Positions 53,468 through 60,705 of a stretch of 60,705 nucleotides of DNA are shown one piece after another; the stretch's first letter is position 1; the number at the start of each line of letters is the position of its first letter. The stretch lies in contig NZ_CAMHZQ010000014.1 in the NCBI RefSeq assembly GCF_946190275.1, positions 1 to 60,705 of the forward strand. The letters run 5' to 3'. The position numbers and the translations under genes were made by a program. The notes below the pieces were generated by a model. It was given only the letters and a program-made list of their open reading frames with translations, did not search any database and was not told where the DNA came from. This DNA is from Streptococcus mitis. Lineage in GTDB: Bacteria; Bacillota; Bacilli; Lactobacillales; Streptococcaceae.

Positions 53468-53796
53468 GAGGTTATCATTTTAAAAAGGGTTGCCCAATAA
53501 TTATCAATATCACTTAATATTGTATCATGCCACTATTATTAATTCAAGTTTAATGCCTATATATATTTATTGTTTCAATTTAATACCTCCTTAAAGAAAC
53601 TAGTACATACATCAGTTTTTAAACAATAAGGTCAATGTACTAGGATACGAAACTCTATTCTGAACAACTGGTAGTATGTTTCTAGCACAAATTCAATTTT
53701 ATAAGAAAAGGAAGTAAATATTTTCACGAAAAGCGCATATTATCAAGATTTTGAAAACCTGATAATATTTACTTTCGTTTCTCGACCTTTCCATGA
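53446..53796. other. Gene-free region between adhesin promoter and asnS
   Basis: No gene. Contains the TTGATA element and, near the asnS side, a large inverted repeat (53712-53774). Remaining sequence is AT-rich without recognisable features. Confidence 0.5.
53712..53774. repeat. Nested inverted repeat
   Basis: AAGTAAATATT (53712-53722) and AATATTTACTT (53764-53774) are perfect 11-bp complements. An inner pair ATTATCA (53739-53745) and TGATAAT (53760-53766) overlaps the right outer arm, so two alternative stems are possible. May be a remnant small mobile element or a junction scar. Confidence 0.6.
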
Positions 53797-53823
53797 AAAA
53801 AACGCCACATGGGCGTTTTCCTA
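53796..53823 (-). terminator. asnS terminator
   Basis: AAACGCC-CATGT-GGCGTTT followed by TTTT on the minus strand, 4 nt after the stop codon. Confidence 0.9.
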
Positions 53824-53826
53824 TTC

Positions 53827-55170
53827 TTATGGTTTGATACGGTGCAACATACGTGGGAATGGGATAGCTTCACGGATGTGTTTTGTTCCTGCTGCGAAGG
53901 TGACCATACGCTCGATACCGATACCAAATCCACCGTGTGGAACTGTACCGTATTTACGAAGGTCAAGGTAGAATTCGTACTCTGTACGATCCATCCCAAG
54001 TTCATCCATCTTAGCAACTAATGCATCGTAGTCTTCCTCACGCATAGACCCACCGATGATTTCTCCATAACCTTCTGGAGCAAGCAAGTCTGCACAAAGC
54101 ACGCGCTCTGGATTTCCAGGAACTGGTTTCATGTAGAAGGCCTTGATGGCTGCTGGGTAGTTCATGACAAATGTTGGCACACCAAAGTGGTTTGAGATCC
54201 AAGTTTCATGTGGTGAACCAAAGTCATCACCATGCTCAAGATGTTCGTAGTCAGCGTCTTCATCATTCTCATGCTCTTGCAAGAGGTCAATGGCTTGATC
54301 GTAAGTAATGCGTTTGAATGGCTCTGCAATGTATCGTTTCAAAAGTTCTGTATCACGTTCCAAGGTTTCCAAGGCTTGAGGAGCACGGTCAAGAACACCT
54401 TGTAGAAGAGCTTTCACATAAGCTTCTTGCAAGTCAAGTGATTCATCGTGTGTCAAGTATGAGTACTCTGCGTCCATCATCCAGAACTCAGTCAAGTGAC
54501 GGCGTGTTTTTGATTTTTCAGCACGGAATACTGGACCAAAGTCAAATACACGACCAAGAGCCATAGCCCCTGCTTCTAGGTAAAGCTGACCTGATTGGCT
54601 CAAGTAGGCTGGCGTTCCGAAGTAGTCTGTTTCAAAGAGTTCAGTTGAATCTTCTGCCGCGTTTCCTGAAAGAATTGGGCTGTCAAATTTCATGAAACCG
54701 TTCTTGTCGAAGAACTCATAAGTTGCATAGATAATAGCGTTACGGATTTGCATCACCGCTACTTGCTTACGAGAGCGTAGCCACAAGTGACGGTTGTCCA
54801 TCAAGAAGTCTGTTCCATGTTCTTTTGGTGTAATTGGGTAGTCTTGAGATTCACCAATCACTTCAATGTCTGTAATGTCCAACTCATAGCCAAACTTAGA
54901 ACGTTCGTCTTCTTTGACAATACCTGTCACATAGATAGACGTTTCTTGGCTCAAGCGTTTGATAACATCAAACTTCTCAAGCCCCACTTCTTCACCAAAT
55001 TTTTCTACAAAGTTTGGTTTAAAAGCCACACCTTGGAAGAAGGCTGTTCCATCACGCAATTGCAAGAAGGCGATTTTCCCTTTTCCTGATTTGTTGGCAA
55101 CCCAAGCGCCAATCGTCACTTCCTGACCAACATAGTCTTTTACATCAATAATCGTTACACGTTTTGTCAT
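53827..55170 (-). CDS. asnS: Asparaginyl-tRNA synthetase
   Basis: 447 residues, normal length. N-terminal OB anticodon-binding domain ([26 protein letters not shown]), then the class II catalytic core: motif 2 [22 protein letters not shown] (around residue 220) and motif 3 [14 protein letters not shown] (near 420). Charges tRNA-Asn with Asn. Starts 16 nt after aspC, and is the last gene of tseB-aspC-asnS. Confidence 0.96.
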   Translation of the reverse strand: MTKRVTIIDVKDYVGQEVTIGAWVANKSGKGKIAFLQLRDGTAFFQGVAFKPNFVEKFGEEVGLEKFDVIKRLSQETSIYVTGIVKEDERSKFGYELDITDIEVIGESQDYPITPKEHGTDFLMDNRHLWLRSRKQVAVMQIRNAIIYATYEFFDKNGFMKFDSPILSGNAAEDSTELFETDYFGTPAYLSQSGQLYLEAGAMALGRVFDFGPVFRAEKSKTRRHLTEFWMMDAEYSYLTHDESLDLQEAYVKALLQGVLDRAPQALETLERDTELLKRYIAEPFKRITYDQAIDLLQEHENDEDADYEHLEHGDDFGSPHETWISNHFGVPTFVMNYPAAIKAFYMKPVPGNPERVLCADLLAPEGYGEIIGGSMREEDYDALVAKMDELGMDRTEYEFYLDLRKYGTVPHGGFGIGIERMVTFAAGTKHIREAIPFPRMLHRIKP

Positions 55171-55186
55171 TGTTTTTCCTTTTCTT

Positions 55187-56365
55187 TTATTTTTCCATAA
55201 ATGCTTTCAAGCGTTTAACTGCTTCTTTAAGTGTGTCTAGGTCTGTCGCATAGCTGAGGCGGACATTTTCTGGAGCTCCAAATCCTGCTCCTGTTACCAA
55301 GGCCACTTCAGCTTCTTCTAGGATAGCGGTTGTAAATTCTGTCACATCCGTATAGCCTTTCATCTCCATTGCCTTTTTGACATTTGGGAAGAGATAGAAG
55401 GCTCCTTGCGGTTTGACCACTTCAAATCCAGGCACCTCAGCAAGAAGGGGATAGATGGTGTTTAGTCGTTCCTCAAAGGCCTGACGCATGCTTTCTACAG
55501 TATCTTGCTCCCCTGATAGGGCCTCAACTGCTGCATACTGGGCTACTGCTGACGGATTAGAGGTTGTTTGACCTGCAATCTTGGACATGGCCGAGATAAT
55601 GTCTACTTCTCCGACGGCATAGCCAATACGCCAACCAGTCATAGCATAGGTTTTAGACACACCATTGATGACCACTGTTTGCTTGCGAATCGCTTCGGAT
55701 AGGCTAGAAATCGGTGTGAATTCATGGCCATTATAGACTAAGCGACCATAGATATCATCTGCTAGGATGAGAATGTCCTTTTCTACAGCCCAGTTCCCGA
55801 TTGCCAAGAGTTCCTCACGGGTGTAAATCATACCTGTCGGATTGGATGGCGAATTCAGCACCAAAACCTTGGTCTTGTCTGTGCGAGCCGCTTCCAACTG
55901 CTCTACGGTCACCTTAAAGTGATTGTCTTCCTTAGCAGGAACAAAGACTGGCACCCCCTCTGCCATCTTGACCTGGTCTCCATAACTGACCCAGTATGGG
56001 GTTGGGATGATGACTTCATCACCTGGGTTGACCACTGCCATAAAGAAGGTATAGAGAGAATATTTGGCTCCCGCAGCGACTGTCACTTGATTTGGCGCTA
56101 CAGAATAGCCATAAAAGCGCTCAAAATAGGTATTAACCGCCGCCTTAAGTTCTGGCAGACCTGAGGTTACTGTATAAAAAGAAGCACGCCCATCTTGAAT
56201 CGATGCAATGGCGGCATCTTGGATATTTTTTGGAGTAGTGAAATCTGGCTCACCTAAGGTTAGAGACAGGATATCTCTTCCCTCAGCCTTCAGTGCTTTG
56301 GCACGGGCTCCAGCAGCCAAGGTCACACTTTCTTCCATTTCTAAAACACGGTTGGATAGTTTCAT
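55187..56365 (-). CDS. aspC: Aspartate aminotransferase-family PLP enzyme
   Basis: 392 residues, fold-type I, class Ib. [32 protein letters not shown] at the start; [12 protein letters not shown] (about 170) binds [24 protein letters not shown] (about 234) carries the PLP lysine. Transaminates aspartate with 2-oxoglutarate. Location before asnS links Asp/Asn metabolism with Asn-tRNA charging. ATG overlaps the tseB-like stop by 4 nt. Confidence 0.93.
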   Translation of the reverse strand: MKLSNRVLEMEESVTLAAGARAKALKAEGRDILSLTLGEPDFTTPKNIQDAAIASIQDGRASFYTVTSGLPELKAAVNTYFERFYGYSVAPNQVTVAAGAKYSLYTFFMAVVNPGDEVIIPTPYWVSYGDQVKMAEGVPVFVPAKEDNHFKVTVEQLEAARTDKTKVLVLNSPSNPTGMIYTREELLAIGNWAVEKDILILADDIYGRLVYNGHEFTPISSLSEAIRKQTVVINGVSKTYAMTGWRIGYAVGEVDIISAMSKIAGQTTSNPSAVAQYAAVEALSGEQDTVESMRQAFEERLNTIYPLLAEVPGFEVVKPQGAFYLFPNVKKAMEMKGYTDVTEFTTAILEEAEVALVTGAGFGAPENVRLSYATDLDTLKEAVKRLKAFMEK

Positions 56366-56850
56366 AGGCCCTCCTTATTGACCAATGCTCCTGTTTCAAA
56401 ATCTACTAGATAAAAATTAGAGCCTGACTTGACTTCCCAGATTGGCTTATCTTGATAACGGCCAAAGGTAATCTTGTCAATCTCGCCTGCTCCTTTTTCC
56501 TTAGAAACCGCTTCTGCTTTTTCTTGTGAAACACCCTGATTTAGCTGATAAACGTAGATCTTATGGTCATCTTTCCCAATCAGGACAGCAAGTGCTTCTT
56601 GTTTTTTATTACGACCAAGAACGCTATAATAGGATTCCAAGCCATTGTATAAGTCAACCTGATCAGCCTGCTCTAATCCTGCATACTGCTGAGCTAATTT
56701 TTCTCCTTCACTTTTAGCTGTTTGATAAGGTTTCATACCCAAAAACACTAGATACAGAAAGGAAGCACTGATAACCACAAACAAAATCGTCATCCCTAGA
56801 CCATACTGCCACAGTAGATTATTTTTTGCTTTGTTTTGTCTTTTTTTCAC
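56362..56850 (-). CDS. TseB/YpmB-like DUF5590 membrane protein
   Basis: 162 residues. Basic N-terminus (MKKRQNKAKNN), one membrane helix (about 16-36, YGLGMTILFVVISASFLYLVF), then an extracytoplasmic PepSY-like domain (GLESYYSVLGRNKKQEALAVLIGKDD; KITFGRYQDKPIWEVKSG). In Bacillus, YpmB (TseB) works with the class A/B penicillin-binding protein PBP2A in cell elongation. The gene precedes aspC-asnS in many Firmicutes. Confidence 0.82.
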   Translation of the reverse strand: MKKRQNKAKNNLLWQYGLGMTILFVVISASFLYLVFLGMKPYQTAKSEGEKLAQQYAGLEQADQVDLYNGLESYYSVLGRNKKQEALAVLIGKDDHKIYVYQLNQGVSQEKAEAVSKEKGAGEIDKITFGRYQDKPIWEVKSGSNFYLVDFETGALVNKEGL

Positions 56851-56897
56851 TCGTCTATTTTACCATCTATTGGGCTTTATTACAAGCGAATGCAAGA

Positions 56898-57010
56898 ATA
56901 CTCTTCCAAAATCTCTTCAAACCACGTCAGCTTTATCTGCAACCTCAAAGCTGTTCTTTGAGCAACCTGTGGCTAGCTTCCTAGTTTGCTCTTTGATTTT
57001 CATTGAGTAT
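56898..57010 (+). repeat. Shortened BOX element
   Basis: ATACTCTTCCAAAATCTCTT start and TTCATTGAGTAT end flank a reduced middle (CACGTCAGCTTTATCTGC, one boxB-like half). The CGTCGCCTTGCCG core is missing. Confidence 0.8.
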
Positions 57011-57106
57011 AAGCAACCAATTCTATTTCTTCCTTCAAAGCAAACCGATTTTTCTTGATTAAAACCGAGCAGGAAAAGTAAAGACAGCTCCAAAATCAAC
57101 CTATTA

Positions 57107-57136
57107 AAAAACCTGAGCTTAGTACTCAAGTTTTCG
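57107..57136 (-). terminator. MFS gene terminator
   Basis: AAAACTTGAG pairs with CTCAGGTTTT, ending in a T run on the minus strand. Confidence 0.7.
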
Positions 57137-57149
57137 TAAGTTTTTTGAT

Positions 57150-58346
57150 CTATGGAATCACTTTATCATCCATTCTTTTAGCCATTTTTCCTAAAAATAC
57201 AGGCAGTAGAAAGCTAATCATGAATAAAAAGAATCCTAAATAAAGAAATGTTAACACAAAGCCTAAATGGTCAATCAACCAGCCTGTCAGTGGGAAGAAG
57301 ACAATCATACTAAGACTAAACATCATAGAGTAGACACTCAGCATGGTTGCCCTTACTTCACTTGGGAGCCGCTCTTGCAAATCATTGTCAAAAATCGGCT
57401 GAAAAAGAGCATATAGAGCATTACTCATCAAATAAATCAAAATATAGATTAGAGGTGTTCCAAAGTAGGACAGCATATAGGTGACGCCAGTCAGCAGGAC
57501 GAGGACAGGGAAAAGCTTCAAGGCAGCATAGTTCTTGCCAATCTTACTCGCTAGATAGACTGCGACAATATTTAAGAGACTACCAAGTAGCATAACTGCT
57601 GAAATTTGCCAACCACTTAAATCTGGTAACTGATTTTGATAGTAAAAATAAAACATGCACATGAGTACTCCGACAATCTGAGATAAAATCATCCAGTTTA
57701 AAAGCATGGGATTTCGCTTCAACTCATCCTTAACAGTCCAAATAATCTGTTTCATGGTCACACTATCAGCTTTTTCTAGCTTGACACTGGGTTCTTTCAG
57801 CATCCAAATCAGGAAAAGAACTATGATAGAAGTCGCAATCATGATATAGTATGTCAAGTGCAATTGACCATGGACAAAAAATCCTGCCAAAACTGTACCC
57901 AAAGATCGAGTTCCTTCTGCTACTCCTGATAGGAAGCTCGAAATGGATAGATAACGCTCCTTTAGTCCAGCCTCTACAGCCGAGTCATAGACCATTGCTG
58001 CGCTTGTTCCTGAATCAAAATTATAAGACAAGGCACTTACCGCCATAGCTAGTGCATAAATCCAAAAATTTCCCTGCCCAGCCAACATGAGAATAGAAGA
58101 CAGAATCCCTGCTATTCTACTTAAATAAAGGTTGGTCTTATAGGAATAGCGGTCAGCTAACATACCAGATGGAATTTCACAGAGAAGACTGGTCGTATGA
58201 AAAATACTCTCCAGAAGTCCAATCTGCCAAAGAGACATTCCATTTTGACTGAGAAAGAGAATCCAAAAACTGGTAATCCCTAAAAATGCAAAAAACTCAA
58301 CTCCGGCCATCAGGCCAATATTTCTCCGATAATTTCTTATTAACAT
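57150..58346 (-). CDS. Major facilitator superfamily transporter
   Basis: 398 residues with about 12 membrane helices. Start at 58346 (MLIRNYRRNIGLMAG) with AAAGGAGAAAAG; the frame to 58391 needs a GTG with no ribosome site. The loop GMLADRYSYKTNLYLSRIAG (about 60-80) is the conserved MFS motif A. It looks like a drug/H+ antiporter-type exporter; substrate unknown. Diverges from the flavin reductase gene. No regulator is adjacent. Confidence 0.85.
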   Translation of the reverse strand: MLIRNYRRNIGLMAGVEFFAFLGITSFWILFLSQNGMSLWQIGLLESIFHTTSLLCEIPSGMLADRYSYKTNLYLSRIAGILSSILMLAGQGNFWIYALAMAVSALSYNFDSGTSAAMVYDSAVEAGLKERYLSISSFLSGVAEGTRSLGTVLAGFFVHGQLHLTYYIMIATSIIVLFLIWMLKEPSVKLEKADSVTMKQIIWTVKDELKRNPMLLNWMILSQIVGVLMCMFYFYYQNQLPDLSGWQISAVMLLGSLLNIVAVYLASKIGKNYAALKLFPVLVLLTGVTYMLSYFGTPLIYILIYLMSNALYALFQPIFDNDLQERLPSEVRATMLSVYSMMFSLSMIVFFPLTGWLIDHLGFVLTFLYLGFFLFMISFLLPVFLGKMAKRMDDKVIP

Positions 58347-58391
58347 CTTTTCTCCTTTAACAAGTGTATTATTATTTCTTTTGTCCGTCAC

Positions 58392-58568
58392 TTGTTAATC
58401 TGTGCCTTACATGATCTCCACCCCTTTTTAGAAGCATTCTTCAATGCCATTATTGTTCCTTTAATGATTTATGAAATGATACCGGAAAATAGCTGTTCTG
58501 CGGTTTCTATTGCGAGTTTTCTTGTTTATTTTAGCACTTATGTCATCATATTACAAGAGAATGTTAGA
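58392..58568 (+). pseudogene. Possible fragment of a membrane protein gene
   Basis: A short plus-strand frame encodes hydrophobic stretches (FFNAIIVPLMIYEMIPEN, SIASFLVYFSTYVIIL) with no convincing ribosome site, and it runs into a BOX remnant at 58569. It could be the tail of a lost membrane protein gene or chance. I do not recognise a family. Confidence 0.25.
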
Positions 58569-58588
58569 ATACTCTTCGAAAATCAAAT
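58569..58588 (+). repeat. BOX terminus remnant
   Basis: ATACTCTTCGAAAATCAAAT is the outer end of boxA; the rest of the element is absent. Confidence 0.6.
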
Positions 58589-58655
58589 GCATTCCAGTCG
58601 CAAGTGATTAGATATTCTACAATTTTATAGTTTTAATTATCTTTGAGCAAATTTC

Positions 58656-58684
58656 TTGCAAGTCCTTTTGTTTTGTTGTAATAT
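58656..58684 (+). promoter_or_regulatory. Promoter of the flavin reductase gene
   Basis: TTGCAA (58656-58661), 17-nt spacer, TAATAT (58679-58684). An inverted repeat GTTGT (58675-58679)/ACAAC (58693-58697) brackets the -10 and could be an operator. Confidence 0.6.
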
Positions 58685-58736
58685 ATTTTATAACAACGAG
58701 AGAGTTCTCGAAAACTTAAGAAAAAGGAGACACATC

Positions 58737-59282
58737 ATGTCTAAAAAAGTATTATTTATCGTCGGATCCCTACGTCAAGGTTCTTTCAACCACCAAATGG
58801 CCCTCGAAGCTGAGAAAGCACTTGCTGGTAAAGCGGAAGTTAGCTACCTTGATTATTCAGCCCTTCCTCTCTTCAGCCAAGATTTGGAAGTTCCAACTCA
58901 CCCAGCTGTAGCCGCTGCTCGTGAAGCAGTTCTTGCTGCGGATGCTATCTGGATTTTCTCACCGGTTTATAATCACTCAATTCCTGGGTCAGTGAAAAAC
59001 TTGCTTGACTGGCTATCTCGTGCCCTTGACTTGTCTGATACTCGTGGCGCTTCTGCCCTTCAAGATAAATTTGTCACAGTATCATCTGTAGCCAATGCAG
59101 GTCACGATCAACTCTTCGCTATTTACAAAGACCTCTTGCCATTTATCCGTACACAAGTAGTTGGTGATTTCACTGCTGCTCGTGTCAATGACTCTGCCTG
59201 GGCAGACGGAAAATTAGTTCTCCAAGAAACAGTCCTAAATTCACTTGAAAAACAAGCGGAAGACTTAATTAATGCGATCTAG
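58737..59282 (+). CDS. NADPH-dependent FMN reductase-family protein
   Basis: 181 residues; start at 58737 after AAAAGGAGACACATC, not the ATG at 58656, which has no ribosome site. Flavodoxin-like fold: VLFIVGSLRQGSFNHQMA (residues 5-22, phosphate-binding loop of FMN) and FSPVYNHSIPGSVKNLLDWLSRA (about 78-100, the PxYNxSxPGxLKNxxDW signature). Reduces flavin, quinones or azo compounds with NAD(P)H. Single-gene unit on the plus strand with good promoter and terminator. Confidence 0.9.
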   Translation: MSKKVLFIVGSLRQGSFNHQMALEAEKALAGKAEVSYLDYSALPLFSQDLEVPTHPAVAAAREAVLAADAIWIFSPVYNHSIPGSVKNLLDWLSRALDLSDTRGASALQDKFVTVSSVANAGHDQLFAIYKDLLPFIRTQVVGDFTAARVNDSAWADGKLVLQETVLNSLEKQAEDLINAI

Positions 59283-59337
59283 TCATCACTAATCGCTATT
59301 CTAAAACAGACAATCGGACAGACTTTTAGCCCTCTAT

Positions 59338-59389
59338 ATAAAAGAACTAGAATTCTCACAAATGAGTGATTTTTCTAGTTCTTTTTTAT
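59338..59389 (+). terminator. Bidirectional terminator
   Basis: AAAAGAACTAGAA and TTCTAGTTCTTTTTT form a long stem between the flavin reductase and the convergent surface-protein gene. Confidence 0.85.
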
Positions 59390-59442
59390 TTACAAAGACT
59401 TTATGTAGGGAAAGCTACTAAGGATCAGATGAGATCATCTAT

Positions 59443-60705
59443 TTAAGCTTCCTCTTCATCGTCTTTTTTCTTTTTGGCAAATAGCAAACCAAATGCGCCA
59501 AGAAGAGATAGAACTCCTAATGCACCTGTAGCACGATCTGCTTTCGTACCAGTATTTGGCAATACTGCTTGCGGTTGAGAAACTGATGAATCAGTTTCTG
59601 ACACTTCATTCGGCAATTGAGCAGGTACTTCAACTGTTTGACTTGGTTGTTCAGCCGGTTGAGTAGTTGGTGCCTCAGCAGGGGTAGCAGTATCTGGTCT
59701 ACGATTTGTATCGTCAGATGGTGTAGCTGGTCTTTGTTGACTGTCACTTGTTGGTCTAACTGGACTCACTTTTCTGAAGATATGAGTTACAACATCACCT
59801 TTAGTTTCTGTTCTTACAAATACATAACCTTCAATTTCACCATGTTCAAATGCTTCATTCGCTTCACCTAATACTGTTGGAGCCTTAGCATCCGCTGGTT
59901 TCAATTCATTACCTTGTTCATCAATCCATTTAGTGATGATTAACTGAACTTTTGGTAATTCTGCTGGATCTGGAAGTTCACCATTTACTCCACCATTAAA
60001 TTCTGGTACTTCATGAATTGGTGAGTCAGGTGTATTTACTCCTCCATTGAATTCTGGTAATTCTTCTTGAGTTTCTGGTTCTCCATTCACTCCACCATTA
60101 AATTCTGGTACTTCATGAATTGGCGAATCCGGTGCATTTACTCCTCCATTGAATTCTGGATTTTCTAAAACTTCTAGTTCACCTTTTGCATATGCAAATA
60201 ACAATTCATCACGAGGAATATTATGAGTGACATTTGTTTCTGGATCAGTGATTGTTACATTTCCATCTGAAGCAACAATTACGTCTTTTCCTGGATTTGC
60301 TTTTTTCACATTTTCCTTCACTTTATCTTGTTCAGCTTGTGTTAAGTTATCAGGTGTTTTCACCGGTACTTTTTCTTTCGGAACCACTGGAGTAAAGTCT
60401 TTAGGATTAACTGTAATTGTAACTTCAACGTCTTCTGTACTTCTGTCTTGATAAGTTACAGTTACTACTCCTTTTTTCTCACCATGTTTAGAAGTGTCTG
60501 GAATTTTACTATCTTTCCATTCAAATGTTGAACCTTCTGGTAAATCTTTAACATTATGAATACTATCTTTTGCTAGTGGTACTTGAGCATGTTCCACTGT
60601 TTGTTGTTTTGGTTGTGGATCGTAATCATCTTTTTGTGGCGTTACTTCTACAGTGACTGTCACTTCTTCCGTACTCTTGTCTGGGTAGGTGATTAATACT
60701 TTTCC
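59443..60705 (-). CDS. LPNTG wall-anchored Rib-repeat protein (N-terminus outside window)
   Basis: The frame is open at the right edge, so only the last 420 codons are visible; an internal ATG at 60663 is not the start. Visible order: Rib-type units (VTYQDRSTEDVEVTITVNP; ITYPDKSTEEVTVTV), a helical ANPGKDVIVASDGNVTITDP segment, four PEFNGGVN repeats (59.98-60.16 kb), a MucBP-like domain (IITKWIDEQGNELKPADAK; GYVFVRTETKGDVVTHIFRKV), a Pro/Thr/Gln wall-spanning linker, then LPNTG, membrane helix and KKKKDDEEEA tail. A sortase-anchored surface protein of unknown ligand; PEFxGGVN repeats also occur in streptococcal surface enzymes, so the missing part could be catalytic. Confidence 0.88.
   Translation of the reverse strand, partial: GKVLITYPDKSTEEVTVTVEVTPQKDDYDPQPKQQTVEHAQVPLAKDSIHNVKDLPEGSTFEWKDSKIPDTSKHGEKKGVVTVTYQDRSTEDVEVTITVNPKDFTPVVPKEKVPVKTPDNLTQAEQDKVKENVKKANPGKDVIVASDGNVTITDPETNVTHNIPRDELLFAYAKGELEVLENPEFNGGVNAPDSPIHEVPEFNGGVNGEPETQEELPEFNGGVNTPDSPIHEVPEFNGGVNGELPDPAELPKVQLIITKWIDEQGNELKPADAKAPTVLGEANEAFEHGEIEGYVFVRTETKGDVVTHIFRKVSPVRPTSDSQQRPATPSDDTNRRPDTATPAEAPTTQPAEQPSQTVEVPAQLPNEVSETDSSVSQPQAVLPNTGTKADRATGALGVLSLLGAFGLLFAKKKKDDEEEA
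59980..60165 (-). repeat. PEFNGGVN repeat block
   Basis: Four PEFNGGVN copies with alternating spacers (xPDSPIHEV and GExxxxEEL) form two 102-bp units that are almost identical. Confidence 0.85.

Noticed and set aside
58656..58736. Upstream extension of the flavin reductase from the ATG at 58656
   Set aside because: The region is the promoter (TTGCAA-17-TAATAT) and the start at 58737 has the ribosome site.
1..60705. The open left-edge and right-edge surface genes as two halves of one gene around a circular molecule
   Set aside because: Both are on the minus strand and an in-frame join cannot be excluded by eye, but the 60 kb of chromosomal housekeeping genes makes a small circle implausible.
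1..60705. CRISPR array, prophage, tRNA or rRNA genes
   Set aside because: No spaced short palindromic repeats with unique spacers, no phage genes and no tRNA-like cloverleaf or rRNA sequence found on reading; the hairpin arrays lack unique spacers.

Overview
The window comes from a low-GC, Gram-positive chromosome and reads as a mitis-group Streptococcus (S. mitis/oralis/pneumoniae relatives). Evidence: five BOX-type intergenic repeats plus diverged remnants; YSIRK-type signal peptides and LPNTG sorting signals; and housekeeping genes (greA, mltG, murC, SNF2 helicase, malY, metB, aliB, murE, ppaC, rpsR, ssb, rpsF, asnS, aspC) in the order I remember from S. pneumoniae, with proteins that look nearly pneumococcal. 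The three large surface-protein genes and the Rpn locus are accessory, so a commensal relative is more likely than a typical pneumococcus.

Layout. (1) 1-11015, minus: the first 3,671 codons of a giant YSIRK surface protein that runs off the left edge, with a G10 tract inside its promoter. (2) 11.4-12.5 kb: a gene remnant, a BOX element with three boxB units, and gene-free AT-rich DNA. (3) 12.57-14.79 kb, minus: a full-length Rpn-family PD-(D/E)XK nuclease followed by three tandem copies of only its C-terminal part, with variable Gly-Leu-Glu-Arg-Gly repeats. (4) 14.9-20.6 kb: a GNAT acetyltransferase, a hairpin-rich spacer, nadE and pncB (NAD from nicotinate), a HAD fragment, another GNAT and an APC amino-acid permease. 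(5) 20.7-32.2 kb: greA, mltG, two GNATs, murC, a conserved protein, SNF2 helicase, malY, metB and a small unknown protein. (6) 32.4-45.4 kb: aliB, a MurJ/YtgP-type flippase, murE (the first of two supported plus-strand genes), csbD-like, DUF1803, a papain-like amidase, ppaC, GIY-YIG, a methyltransferase, an S1 protein, a HAD-cyclophilin fusion, a GNAT, a tandem hairpin array and the rpsF-ssb-rpsR operon. (7) 45.5-53.4 kb: a complete 2,614-residue YSIRK/LPNTG repeat protein lying between rpsF and asnS, with a G11 tract upstream. (8) 53.8-59.3 kb: asnS, aspC, a TseB/YpmB-like protein, an MFS exporter and a flavin reductase. (9) 59.4 kb to the right edge: the C-terminal part of a third LPNTG protein.

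How the parts work together. Peptidoglycan synthesis is prominent: MurC and MurE build the lipid II precursor, the flippase exports it, MltG processes nascent strands and TseB is envelope-linked. AliB, the permease, MalY and MetB serve peptide and amino-acid acquisition and sulfur amino-acid metabolism. NadE and PncB recycle nicotinate.

Most noteworthy: both complete adhesin promoters in view carry a long homopolymeric G tract at or next to the core promoter, a layout typical of slipped-strand phase variation. The Rpn locus is an array of separate C-terminal domains beside one full-length nuclease, which suggests a cassette reservoir or a set of small antagonists. Two loci share GGTCC-type hairpin units, arranged as an array of about nine hairpins behind rpsR. 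murE appears to have a leaderless promoter. All family assignments are from reading motifs; no database search was run.
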